Assembly (NCBI GenBank): GCA_029718625.1
Contig: CM056380.1
Span: forward strand, 107,618,917 to 107,682,916
Source: Synaphobranchus kaupii
Taxonomy: Eukaryota > Chordata > Actinopteri > Anguilliformes > Synaphobranchidae
Length of the DNA: 64,000 nucleotides
Direction: 5' to 3'
Program-made: the position numbers and the translations under genes
Part shown: one piece after another, positions 1-12,900 of the stretch
Numbering within the stretch: position 1 is the stretch's first letter
Layout of the letters: each line of letters starts with the position of its first letter
The notes under the pieces: model-generated
What the model was told of the DNA's origin: nothing
The model's database searches: none
What the model saw: the letters and a program-made list of their open reading frames with translations, nothing else

Positions 1-200
1 AATTGTATCTGCCTGCAAGTGCACCGAGTGTTCGTTTGCAATGAGCCTAAAAAAACCCTCAACAGTGCTCACGCTATCACTAGTGGCAGTATGTGCCAGC
101 AGCACCTGACTTTCTGAAGTCATGCACAAAAAAGGCAGGACTCCCAAACAAAAGCTTTCCCATCATCAGGCCGGTTTCAGAGATAGCAACTTCGGTCATA

Positions 201-747
201 CACTGCCTGGCCAAAAAAAAAAGTCGCCATTGCACCCGTCATGCATAGTGCCCACTGTACAAGCCCTCTGGAGGCAGTGTTATAATGTGGGGTTGCTTCA
301 GTTGGTCAGGTCTAGGGTCAACAATGTTATGCAGCAATAACATGAAGTCAGCTGAGTACCTGAATGTACTGAGTGACCAGGTTATCCCATCAATGGGCAT
401 ATTCCAGGACGACAATGCCAAGATTCATCGGGCTCAAATTGTGAAAGAGTGGTTCAGGGAGCATGAGGAATCATTTTCACACATGAATTGGCCACCAGAG
501 TCCTGACCTTAACCCCATTAAAAGTCTTTGGGATGTGCTGGAAAAGACTTTAACGGAGTGGTTCGACTCTCCCGTCGTCAATACAAGATCCCGGCCAAAA
601 ATGAATGCAACTCTGGACGGAAATAAATGTTGTGACGTTGCCATAAGGTTGTCGAAGCATTGCCACGACGAATGTGCGCCGTAATCAAAGCTAAAGGCTC
701 TCCTACGAAATATTAGCGTGTGCGACTTTTTTTTTGGCCAGGCAGTG
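201..747 (+). mobile_element. Internally deleted Tc1-like transposon
   Basis: Two inverted ends of about 27 bp (CACTGCCTGGCC followed by a run of A and AGTCGC) lie at 201-226 and 722-747, each flanked by TA, the Tc1/mariner target. Between them is the C-terminal half of a Tc1-type transposase on the plus strand: MWGCFSW at about 285, the [10 protein letters not shown] catalytic block at about 410, and [17 protein letters not shown] at about 500-550. A two-base loss just before SPDLNP breaks the frame. At 547 bp against about 1.6 kb for a full element, this is a dead deletion derivative. Confidence 0.8.
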
Positions 748-1074
748 TATATTTCTCCTGAAAACATCCTCCCAGTGTCAAAGTGTGGAATACCTCTGTC
801 CGCTAACAGGCACATTCTACATATTTTATGGGCAACGTCATGTGTAACTGCTGTCCGAACTGCCGTTAAACACAAGCCAGCACCCCTGAATGTAAACATG
901 TCAGCCCTCCAGCCCCCAGCACATACGGTGATGTAATTCAGTCAAAATGTTTAGATTTACTGTCAATACGAAAAACAGCTCCCCCTACGGGTGGTAGATT
1001 CTGCAGGAGAATGAAACTCAGGAAGAGCATTTTAAAATTGTTTTGTATTATCTGTAAACCAATTATGGAATTAA

Positions 1075-1574
1075 NNNNNNNNNNNNNNNNNNNNNNNNNN
1101 NNNNNNNNNNNNNNNNNNNNNNNNNNNNNNNNNNNNNNNNNNNNNNNNNNNNNNNNNNNNNNNNNNNNNNNNNNNNNNNNNNNNNNNNNNNNNNNNNNNN
1201 NNNNNNNNNNNNNNNNNNNNNNNNNNNNNNNNNNNNNNNNNNNNNNNNNNNNNNNNNNNNNNNNNNNNNNNNNNNNNNNNNNNNNNNNNNNNNNNNNNNN
1301 NNNNNNNNNNNNNNNNNNNNNNNNNNNNNNNNNNNNNNNNNNNNNNNNNNNNNNNNNNNNNNNNNNNNNNNNNNNNNNNNNNNNNNNNNNNNNNNNNNNN
1401 NNNNNNNNNNNNNNNNNNNNNNNNNNNNNNNNNNNNNNNNNNNNNNNNNNNNNNNNNNNNNNNNNNNNNNNNNNNNNNNNNNNNNNNNNNNNNNNNNNNN
1501 NNNNNNNNNNNNNNNNNNNNNNNNNNNNNNNNNNNNNNNNNNNNNNNNNNNNNNNNNNNNNNNNNNNNNNNNNN
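1075..1574. other. Assembly gap (500 N)
   Basis: Exactly 500 N, a conventional size for a gap of unknown length. Open frames running across it are artefacts. Confidence 0.99.
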
Positions 1575-3479
1575 TGCTTTGACAGCAAATATGTATTCAT
1601 GGAAAATATGAACAGAGATACAGAATTCACCTTTCCACTGCATTGGATGTGTATCAGGTGGGGTCAATAAACTAATTAGTCCGAATAAAGTTTTGGAGCA
1701 CCCAATAAAAACATCTATTATATAGAACTGTTTCTTTGAAAGAGAGAGTGATGAGTTTCGTGCAGGTGGTGTAAATCCTATATTGGCATGCAGCATTGCA
1801 TTGCATGCTGGGATAGCTCAGCTATTCTTACAGGAACCTAAACTTGCAACACAAGCTTAGCACTTCAGTTATTCAATCTCCTTTATTCAACCTTTTCAAT
1901 CTCTTGATTGACATTTCCCTCCTCCCCCTCCTCTTAAGACATAACTATGCAACTATGTTCTTTTCCAAGTGTAGCTACAAAATGGACAAAGGTGTTCACT
2001 TATCTGAGGATGAACAAGTCAAAGGCAGTTGCATCACATATTTTATCATCAGAATCAGGTAGGTTTTTTTGATCCCGATTCTGATGACACAATGTGTGAT
2101 ACAACTTTACTTAAAGGGCACTGAAGACCATTTTCTTAAAAGTACTTCACCTTTTACATATGCTATTTTACATGCCCGCAAACCTTCGACAGAAGTTGGA
2201 GAAACAGATTTTAAGTACTTGGCACCCAAAAGCTGTAATCTTCAGAACTGACACGGAAAGGACATACAAAAGTTAACTACACGTGTTCTGTGTTCAATCA
2301 ACTCAGATAAAAGCATTTTTTACCCTTTTTGCCTATTGAAACTATCCAAACGGAGGCAAATTAAAACAGAACTTTTTATAGTTTAGGATGAAATCTGCAC
2401 CTCAGTACCAAGTCTATGGCTCTGACAATGCAAATGTAGAAATGATTAGGTATTGTTAGGTTTGCACTTTTGCCATTTTATTCCCCTTCACACAATACCA
2501 GCCTTTTAAGTGCCGAAGCTGATCATTCAGCTGGTGCATGTAAGACCCATCAGGCCGGCGATGTTGCTTTGCACTGTGTACAGTGGCTAGTGCTGGTTCT
2601 GTGGGAAAAAATCTACTTAAGAATCATCATATTTATGCTCCTTATCAAAAAGTGGATGGTGTTTAGCCTCCATTTTCACTTGCTATTGACATTGGCCATT
2701 TGAAAAAAATAAATAAAATATGCACAGATACATAAGTGTTTTGCCACAGAAAAGAGGATGACCCTGGGATTACTTGTTAGTAGATTTTATTTTTTTTGTT
2801 TGTTTTTTTCCACATCCTGGAAAGTTCATATTCCAGTGTTGTGGTGTCCTTCCCTGTTCTAAATATCCCTGGGAAAGAAAGTGCCTTCTAGTAACAATTT
2901 GTGCTTCTCAGGGCACCCTCCATTGTCAAACGCTAAAGGGCAGGGCACCAAGAAATGACTTCACATCTTTTACAAAGCAGGTGCTAGAAATAGCTCATGG
3001 GAACCCCTCACAAGCATTCCCAGCTCAACAGAAACATTGTTATGAGCTTACTGTGGAAGAGAAGGAAATGATAAACAGTAACGTTTTGTGCCGTTTTGTG
3101 CAAAAAAAACAATACACTCTGAGATGTTGACACACAATTCAGGGAGAATAAGGCGACGCCATTGGCTCATTATTCCAATAATAAAACCCTGTGCCTTTGT
3201 TGTAGTTGAACAATTATGTGATCTGCCCATTTGGACTAACCTTGGTAAGTGTGACAGAAAAAAATCTTTGTCAACATCCACACAAGTCAAAAAATACAAA
3301 TTAAAAACTACATTTTTAAAACAAATGAAGAGCCATACAGTTGGCACGTTCCAGGTTTTAGTTACTACAACCAATATATATTGTATTATGTCCCTTATAA
3401 CTGGCAAGACTATTTTGTATATTGCATATTGTATGTTTCCCCACCTTGGCCCTAGCCTGCTGCTACAATCAACCAAACA
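1575..3479. other. No gene recognised
   Basis: AT-rich unique-looking sequence downstream of the rassf4 3' end. I see no exon with recognisable homology, no tRNA-like block and no tandem repeat. The open frames here are short and random. Confidence 0.6.
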
Positions 3480-5574
3480 TTAGCATCACTGTAGCGTCTG
3501 TAGCATAGCTCCGCTAATGGGCCCATCTATGGTCCATTAGCATCACTGTAGCGTCTGCAGCATAGCTCCGCTAATGGGCCCATCTATGGTCCGTTAGCAT
3601 CACTGTAGCGTCTGTAGCATAGCTCCGCTAATGGGCTCATCTATGGGCCATTAGCATCACTGTAGCGTCTGTAGCATAGCTCCGCTAATGGGCTCATCTA
3701 TGGTCCATTAGCATCACTGTAGCGTCTGTAGCATAGCTCCGCTAATGGGCCCATCTATGGTCCAGTAGCATCACTGTAGGTCGGTAGCATAGCTCCGCTA
3801 ATGGGCCCATCTATGGTCCATTAGCATCACTGTAGCGTCTGTAACATAGTTCCGCTAATGGGCCCATCTATGGTCCATTAGCATCACTGTAGCGTCTGTA
3901 GCATAGCTCCGCTAATGGGCCCATCTATGGTCCATTAGCATCACTGTAGCGTCTGTAGCATAGCTCCGCTAATGGGCCCATCTATGGTCCATTAGCATCA
4001 CTGTAGCGTCTGTAGCATAGCTCCGCTAATGGGCCCATCTATGGTCCATTAGCATCACTGTAGGGCGGTAGCATAGCTCCGCTAATGGGCCCATCTATGG
4101 TCCATTAGCATCACTGTAGCGTCTGTAGCATAGCTCCGCTAATGGGCCCATCTATGGTCCATTAGCATCACTGTAGGGCGGTAGCATAGCTCCGCTAATG
4201 GGCCCATCTATGGTCCATTAGCATCACTGTAGCGTCTGTAGCATAGCTCCGCTAATGGGCCCATCTATGGTCCGTTAGCATCACTGTAGCGTCTGCAGCA
4301 TAGCTCCGCTAATGGGCCCATCTATGGTCCAGTAGCATCACTGTAGGTCGGTAGCATAGCTCCGCTAATGGGCCCATCTATGGTCCATTAGCATCACTGT
4401 AGCATAGTTCCGCTAATGGGCCCATCTATGGTCCATTAGCATCACTGTAGCGTCTGTAGCATAGCTCCGCTAATGGGCCCATCTATGGTCCATTAGCATC
4501 ACTGTAGTGTCTGTAGCATAGCTCCGCTAATGGGCCCATCTATGGTCCATTAGCATCACTGTAGCGTCTGTAGCATAGCTCCGCTAATGGGCCCATCTAT
4601 GGTCCAGTAGCATCACTGTAGGTCGGTAGCATAGCTCCGCTAATGGGCCCATCTATGGTCCATTAGCATCACTGTAGCGTCTGTAGCATAGCTCCGCTAA
4701 TGGGCCCATCTATGGTCCATTAGCATCACTGTATCGTCTGTAGCATAGTTCCGCTAATGGGCCCATCTATGGTCCATTAGCATCACTGTAGCGTCTGTAG
4801 CATAGCTCCGCTAATGGGCCCATCTATGGTCCATTAGCATCACTGTAGCGTCTGTAGCATAGCTCCGCTAATGGGCCCATCTATGGTCCATTAGCATCAC
4901 TGTAGGGCGGTAGCATAGCTCCGCTAATGGGCCCATCTATGGTCCATTAGCATCACTGTAGCGTCTGTAGCATAGCTCCGCTAATGGGCCCATCTATGGT
5001 CCATTAGCATCACTGTAGCGTCTGTAGCATAGCTCCGCTAATGGGCCCATCTATGGTCCATTAGCATCACTGTAGCGTCTGTAGCATAGCTCCGCTAATG
5101 GGCTCATCTATGGTCCGTTAGCATCACTGTAGCGTCTGTAGCATAGCTCCGCTAATGGGCCCATCTATGGTCCGTTAGCATCACTGTAGCGTCTGTAGCA
5201 TAGCTCCGCTAATGGGCCCATCTATGGTCCGTTAGCATCACTGTAGCGTCTGTAGCATAGCTCCGCTAATGGGCTCATCTATGGTCCGTTAGCATCACTG
5301 TAGCGTCTGTAGCATAGCTCCGCTAATGGGCCCATCTATGGTCCGTTAGCATCACTGTAGCGTCTGTAGCATAGCTCCGCTAATGGGCCCATCTATGGTC
5401 CGTTAGCATCACTGTAGCGTCTGTAGCATAGCTCCGCTAATGGGCTCATCTATGTCCATTAGCATCACTGTAGCGTCTGTAGCATAGCTCCGCTAATGGG
5501 CTCATCTATGGGCCATTAGCATTACTGTAGCGTCTGTAGCATAGCTCCGCTAATGGCCTCATCTGTGGTCCATT
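3480..5574. repeat. 57-bp satellite array, about 36 copies
   Basis: The unit starts TTAGCATCACTGTAGCG and ends CATCTATGGTCCA, and it is tandemly repeated about 36 times with few point differences. A shorter variant, with GGGCGG or GGTCGG in place of GCGTCTG, recurs at intervals. Each unit contains GCTAATGG and, across the junction, its complement CCATTAGC, so every copy can form a small hairpin. The array begins and ends abruptly, and the last units are the most diverged. Confidence 0.97.
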
Positions 5575-5681
5575 GATGGCACAGTTCTGAGTGGATGGGC
5601 AGAGCAGTTGTCTCCAGCCATCCACTTGTATTCATGGTCTTAACCCTTTTAATTGTAATGCTAGGTACTGTATTTAAACCG

Positions 5682-5802
5682 CACGCACGCACGCACGCAC
5701 GCACACACGCACGCACACACGCACGCACACACGCGCACACGCGCACGCACACACACACGCACGCACACACGCGCACACGCGCACGCACGCACACACACAC
5801 AA
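5682..5802. repeat. CACG/CACA microsatellite
   Basis: About 120 bp of alternating CACG and CACA units. Open frames over it (His-Ala-Arg-Thr repeats) are artefacts. Confidence 0.97.
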
Positions 5803-6086
5803 GAGAAGTGTGTTCTTCATCGTCCTTGATTCCACGGAAAGGGAAACAGAATCCTAACACAGTACATCTGCAAAAAAAAATAAAAAATAAAGCAAGCAAA
5901 CACTGGCTTGAATTCAATCAACAATTGTCCTTAATTCTGAATAACAGTAATTATCTCTTAATTTATCTTTCAATTGATTTTTTGGAATAAAAAAAACAAA
6001 AACGAATTTAAGATATGAATACATAACGAACACAAATGCATGTAAAATCAACAAGACGCATTATAGGAAATAAACATGAATAAATC

Positions 6087-6927
6087 TTTATTACACACTT
6101 TTCTTTTTAAAAAAAAGCATATGTACATCTGTATATTTTACACATTGTACATTATACAGTATATAATCAAAAGCATAGCTACAAAGGCTTATTCTACAAA
6201 ATATGATTTTCCCTTTCTTCAGATGAGAAAATATTAATCAAAAGCAGAACAATCATCATTTTAAAAGTAGTGTTTGGAGCTACTACATAAGTTTGCTCAC
6301 ATTTGTAATACATTAAATATATACTACTTTTAGGTGAATTTGTAAAATAAACCTGTAACTATTGCATAGCTTTGATTTTCTATAATTTAAAGGCTTTTCT
6401 ATATTCATATAGTGAAATTAGCAGTTGAGTTCTCAGGTACATTGAGCATCAAGGTTCACACTAAAGGTGACCAATATCTTTCTATTGATCTCTAATATTA
6501 ATATTTCAGCTTACTGCCATTACATTTGGAACAGTATCTGTACAAGCCTTGCAAGAGATAGTAGAGTCTTGAACTAATTATAAATTACAGTGGGCTATTC
6601 ATCAACATTTGCACTTTCCAGCAGAACATTTCAGCGCTATTCAATCCCCAAGATTTGCGGTTTCTACTAAACTTTAACCAGAGGATTTTAGTGAGTGTTA
6701 TTTGTTGCTACGGAAACAGCCAAGTTGATAAACGGATAAATGCAAAATGCTGAGGAAAGCAGCAAAATGTATTGTCACTTTCTTAATCCCATTAGTCAAA
6801 ATTTATGGACAAAGCGCAAAGAGGAGAGATTGAATAGCACCCTTAGTACAGTGCCAGTGCATCTTCATGGTGGACAACTCTGCCAGTTTTGAATGGGACT
6901 GCGAGTTTACCATATGTGGTCATCTCC
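6087..6927 (-). other. rassf4: Probable rassf4 3' UTR with poly(A) signal
   Basis: This follows the rassf4 stop codon on the minus strand and is AT-rich and repeat-free. A minus-strand AATAAA lies at 6092-6087 (read on plus as TTTATT), about 840 bases after the stop. The transcript end is inferred. Confidence 0.5.
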
Positions 6928-6997
6928 TCACACAACGTCAGGACTCTCAGAGACGTATTCCAGCTGTTGCATGATCATGGACTTCAGTGTGATGTAT
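6928..6997 (-). CDS. rassf4: rassf4 terminal coding exon (end of SARAH domain)
   Basis: After the acceptor GACAG the exon reads [17 protein letters not shown], then SPDVV and TGA. It joins in phase to the previous exon (AA plus A gives Lys). It aligns with the C-terminal helix of RASSF4/RASSF2 but is diverged in sequence. The acceptor is preceded on the coding strand by a long run of C. Confidence 0.85.
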
Positions 6998-9900
6998 CTG
7001 TCGGGGGGGGGGGGGGGGGGGGGGGGGGTTGGGGGGGGTCAGGAAGAGCCATCTCTTAAAATGTTTATTTTTTAAATAAACATTTTTATTGATTTGGAAT
7101 CACCAAATTGTAGCTCCCAAGTTACTTATGCCACCCACACCGCACACGCCAGGAGTATATTAACCTATGAGCAAGTGACTACACCCTATAGGCCACACAC
7201 AGTACTACAGGAGGGTCAGTGACAATTTTACACCCTACAGGCCACACAGTACTACAGGTGGGTCAGTGACAATTTTACACCCTACAGGCCACACACAGTA
7301 CTACAGGAGAGCCAGTGACCGTTCTACACCCTACAGGCCACACACAGTACTACGGGAGAGCCAGTGACTATTCTACACCCTACAGGCCACACATCATACT
7401 ATAGGAGAGCCAGTGACTATTCTACACCCTACAAGCCACACAGTACTACAGGAGAGCCAGTGACTATTTTACACCCTACAGGCCACACACACAGTACTAC
7501 AGGGGAGCCAGTGACCGTTCTACACCCTACAGGCCACACACAGTACTACAGGAGAGCCAGTGACTATTCTACACCCTACAAGCCACACACAGTACTACAG
7601 GAGAGCCAGTGACTTTTACACCCTACAGGCCACACACAGTACTACAGGAGAGCCAGTCCAGAGGCAGCACCTTCCAAAAGGTTAGACAAGGAGCAAAGGA
7701 TCGCTACCCGGCATTTCGCTGGAGGAAGCTAAAGCAAGGGTAAGTCTATTAAGGGTTTGGGAACAGAGCCCATAGTCGAGATCGAGTCAGCTGTCAATCA
7801 CCCCCCCCCCCATGTACTGTACTGTAGCAGTGTAACCGTATAGAAAGAGAGAAGCTTACTTTACTCAGAAGTCCAAGGTGAGATTTGAACCCCGCTCCTC
7901 TCATTCCCAAGCGAACGCGTTACCAATCAACTAAAGACGACATCGCCGATAGCTAAGGATAACGTCGTTATTTTGACCCTGAGGGTTGCGTCGCCAGAGA
8001 GTGTTGTCACGGTAACCTGCTACAAGGCCTTCGCTTTTTACCGCACCTCACTGTGCTTACTAGCGAACTAGCCGAGCTACACCCGCTACAGCAGCATCTG
8101 TTCTGTCTGAGGGAAGGGAGATGGAATAGTGTTCTTCCTACCGTGCAGCACTTAAGTACTCCAGGTCAAGTGACATCTTTAAGAACTGAAATCCAACATC
8201 TCAAGAAGCCATACAAAAACATTACAGTTGCCGTGACTTACTTTCTGGTCAGTTTTGAAATCTCCCTCTCTTCTTCCTCCTTCAACTTCTCTACAAAACT
8301 GTCCAGCACTGGCATTTCAAACTTTATATATTGAGCCACCTGAAACAACGTGACAAGCAGCCATTTTAAACTTTGTGTTCCAACATGCCACAGAAAAAAA
8401 TAAAAAGTAGGCCATTTATTTTCAGTGACAAGGAATAACAATAATCTATTTTACAAGGACAGCAGGACTGTCTGCTTGAGCCAAAACCCATTGTTGAAAA
8501 TATTACCCTAACAGGAAACCATCAACAGGATTCTAAAATTAGGAAATGTTAGCACAGAATTTGGGAGAAAACGAAACGCGACAGAAACTACAGGATGAGC
8601 CCTTTTTTAGAAGTATTTGAACCTGCCCGATACTCACGTCGTAGGTCACTTCTTCCCCCAAGTCTGTTTCCATTAAGAATATCTTTGCTATTTTTTCACA
8701 CGGGCCATGCAGGATGCGAGTTACCAGGGGATATTCAGCATCTTTCAGCTTCGTCCGCTCTGAAAAACACATACTCGGGGGATGAAGTCAAACAGCAGTG
8801 CATTCACACTTAACATTAACAAACAAATGTAAGCAAGCAGGACAGTTTGTTATACAGATTACATAAATAACTGAAAGAAACAAGCTTTGCAAGAAACAAA
8901 AGGTTATGGACAAAGCACAAACAGCTGTCCTCTTGAACAATCCTAGGGATTAGCTGAACCGGATTGCTTTGTATGTTTAACTCCTTCGCGCAGATGGCAA
9001 ATTTGATCAATACTCAACTACTTGGGAGGTGATCTGTTTAAGGCTTTATAACTCCAGGTGTGAGTACCACAGAAACTTGTTAAATGGGTAAATGAAACAA
9101 GACAGTTGTACCATTTACAATACAAACTTAAATTACAAAAATAAACAAATCTAAGTCAAAATATTGCCACAAATGCAAAGAAAAATGTATTTAGTTTGCA
9201 ACTAAATACTGAGAGCTACACATGTGAAATATACAGTCAAGCCGGAAAGTCTGCACACCCCTTTCACCTTTTTCACCCCGTTTTATTACGTTACAGACTT
9301 ATACTACAATAGATTGAGTTCATTTTTTGCCTCAAACATCTACACACAATAGCCAATAATGACGAAGTGAAAACAGGTTTTTAGAAAATATGCAATTTTA
9401 TTTTACTGACAAAAATAGGATATTTAGGGGTTACATATCTGTACACACCCTTAGCCTAATACTTGGTTGCTGCACCTTTGGCAGCGATTACAGCTTCAAG
9501 GCTTCTTGGGAAAGAAGCTACGAGCTTGGCACACTTGTTTCTGGACATTTTTGCTCATTCCTCTTGGCATATCCTTGGATGGGGAGCGTCGGCACACAGC
9601 CATTTTCAGCTCTTTCCACAGATGTTCAATTGGATTCAGGTCTGGGCTCTGGCTGGGCCACTCAAGGACATGCAGACTTTCTCCAAAGCCACTCCTGTGT
9701 TCTCTTGGCTGTGTGCTTTGGGTCGTTGTCATGTTGGAAGGTAAACCTTCGCCCCAGTCTGAGGTCCAGAGCGCTCTGGAGCAGGTTTTCTTCAAGGATC
9801 TCGGTGTACTTAGCTGCATTCATCTTTCCCTCTATCAGGACTAGTCGCCCCGTTCCCGCTGCTGAAAAACATCCCCACATCATGATGCTGCCACCGCCAT

Positions 9901-12900
9901 GCTTCACTGTAGGGATGGTATTAGCCAGGTGATGAGCGGTGCCTGGTTTCCTCCAGACGTGACGCTTGGTATTCAGGCCAAAAAGTTCAATTTTGGTTTC
10001 ATCAGACCAGAGAATCTTGATTCTCATGGTTTGAGAGTCCTCTAGGTGCCTTTTGGCAAACTCCAAGCGGGCTGTGATGTGCCTTTTACTAAGGAGGGGC
10101 TTCCATCTGGCCACTCTACCATAAAGGCCTGATTGGTGGAGTGCTGCCTGGATGGTTGATCTTCTGAAAGGTTCTCCCATCTCCACAAGGATACGCTGGA
10201 GCTCTGTCAGAGTGACCCTCGGGTTCCTGCTCACCTCCCTGGCCAAGGCCCGTCTTCTCCGATTGCTCAGTTTGGCCGGGCGGCCAGGTCTAGGAAGATT
10301 CTTGGTGGTTCCAAACGTCTACCATTTATGAATGATGGTGGCCACTGTGCTCTTTGGGACCTGTAAAGCTGCAGAGATTTTTCCGTACCCTTCTCCAGCC
10401 TTGACACAATCCTGTTTCTGAGGTCTGCAGATAATTCCTTTGACCCCATGGCTTGGAGTTTGCTCTGACATGCACTGTCAACTGTGGGACCTTATATAGG
10501 CAGGTGTTGGCAATCCCCAATCATGTCCAATCAATTGCATTTATCACAGATGGACTCCAATTAAGTTGTAGAAACATCTCAAGCAGTATCAGTGGAAACA
10601 AAATGCACCTCAGCTCACTTTTGGGTGTCATATCAAACTTGTGTACATATGATATATTACATTTTGATTTTTTATAAATTAGCACAAATGTCTAAAAACC
10701 TGTTTTCATTGTCATTATGGGCTATTTTGTGTAGAATTTTGAGACAAAAAATGAACTCAATCTATTGTAGAATATGTCTGTAACGTAATAAAATGTGGAG
10801 AAGGTGAAAGGGGTATGCAGACTTTCCGGCTTGACTGTAAATCTATACATTTCCTAGATCATAAACTCCATGTCCACAAGTGTACAAAATCTGAGGATGA
10901 TATGCAGAACTACTAAAGATCTATGATGCAAAATATAGGCAGTGTACCCTGTTGTCCATTAGTCTCCAAATCTATCCAAATGGCTAAATTATGAACTGCT
11001 CTAAATAAAAAAAGAATATTTAACTACAAATCAAAGCTTTGGCTCATAAAGCAAGTGGGATAAATTACTATCTTTTCATCAGTACAGGGAGGTAGATATC
11101 TATGGGTCCAAACCCCTATCCAAACATGTCATAAAATGAATAAAATTAGTTTTGTCCATTATAAAGCATATACATTTGCTCCTTCTGATGGCTTAAGATA
11201 AAAAAACATTGATATCACAGTGTTACATACACCTAAATATGTTGCCTAGTCATTCACTCTTGTACCTCAATAAAACATCACTTTTCCCTGTACTCTACAG
11301 TATGTATATTTTTGTCCTGGGATTGCATTTTTCTGTAGTTTTTTTTTAATTTTTTTAATGTTCCTATTCTCAAGGACTCCAAGGACATTTTTACCTTAAT
11401 CTACCACATATCAGCACACAGTAAATTGGAATGAGCATTTTCCATGCCCTAAGTGACAAGTACATACGCTATAGCCTATATTATGTATGATAACATGAAA
11501 ATAAATTGGGTTTTTTTTCAAAATTTTAAAAATGCTGCCAAATGTTCCATCTTCAATGAAAATCAGTAGCCCACATTAATCATAAAATTAAAGATTGCAC
11601 TATATACAGTATGTGAAATGCACTCAAAATGCGAAAACAACAATAGGCCCATTAATCATATTGGACAAGACAGTGCTCGAAAGGAAAAACTAACATACAT
11701 ATGTAGCCAGCCGCGTTTTAGAAGCAGTACTACTTACATATCGGGAGGGAAAATCCCCGTTAGGGAATGTGTCTTCTGTAGAGCTTGCGTAATACTAGAC
11801 CATTAAAATGAAAACTGCCATTATGCTGGGCTGTAATTAATTGTTCAAAGCACCCAAAAAGACATGGCATATACCGTTGCTAAGGTTATAATGTACTCTA
11901 TTGGATAAAAAAGCCGACAATTAAACCAGAATGAACTGTAATGAATGAGACAGGCAATGAATCTGTTGTGAAAGACTGACTGCAGTCAACTGAATTCTGA
12001 TTTGGATAATACATCTCCTGACAGATGACAGTCAGATTGGAGCCCAATTAAGAGCACAGATGTAATTAAGGGCACAGTGGAACCGCAGGATCAGAGGTGG
12101 GGAAAGGTACACATTAAATTAATTAAAATAAAGTATTAAAATAGAACCTTAAAAATATCAAACCTACCCCCAGACTCGTGAACCACAGAGAGCGAACTCA
12201 TCTGACGTATTCTCAACCTAGAACAATGTGAAAAAGAAACGCGCGTCACTTCAAAAGCAATATAGACTTTGAGATTACTAAAAGTAAAATAAATAAATAA
12301 ATAAATAGTGGAGTTCACTCACGCGGAATTTGTTGAGGAGTAAATTGAGGACTTGGAGAGTGGTCATGGTGCTGTTTACACGGACGTTTGTGACTGATCC
12401 GAAGGCTGGGATGAACACCGATGTCTGAAACACAAAACAGGGGAAACGTGTCAACAATGGTAATACAGTGTCTTCATTTTATTTGTGAAAATACTAAATA
12501 CCAGAAGTGTGCACGGTATTCCAAGATTGCAAATGAACCAGTCCTCAAACTGTTGTTGCTTATTTTACTATATTTTACTAGCCATTTCCTGAAAAATCAC
12601 TGTCAGCAGTTTAGCTAACAGATATTTAATATGCAATTAAAATGCTGCTCATGTTTTCCTGCGATTTGGAATGCAAAGTCATTATTTGTAGGTCATGGGC
12701 TGCATTCGAATCCAATTTAACACGCTCCCTTCACTTGCTCACTTCCCTCGAGGGAGCCATCTTGTGATGCAATTAGCTACGTGAAGCAAGCAAACTTAAA
12801 AGGTGCTCTGCAAGGGAGGATTGACGAGAAACAAACAAAAACGGAACCGAACCGCCCTCGCAACATTTCGGAAGTGCAACACCAGAGAGTTGAAATGTGA

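Noticed and set aside
938..1796. Long open frames of 219-241 residues made mostly of X
   Set aside because: They are created by the 500-N gap.
3480..5574. CRISPR-like regular repeats
   Set aside because: Units are contiguous with no unique spacers, and this is a vertebrate genome. It is a satellite.
5522..5990. Opposing 131-residue frames across CACG repeats
   Set aside because: Low-complexity Ala-Arg-Thr-His and Val-Cys-Ala text without homology.
7364..7612. Frame with repeated ILHPTGHT units
   Set aside because: Translation of the 49-bp minisatellite.
7881..7945. A functional tRNA gene
   Set aside because: The A and B boxes are present, but the acceptor and D stems do not pair. Better read as a SINE head or pseudogene.
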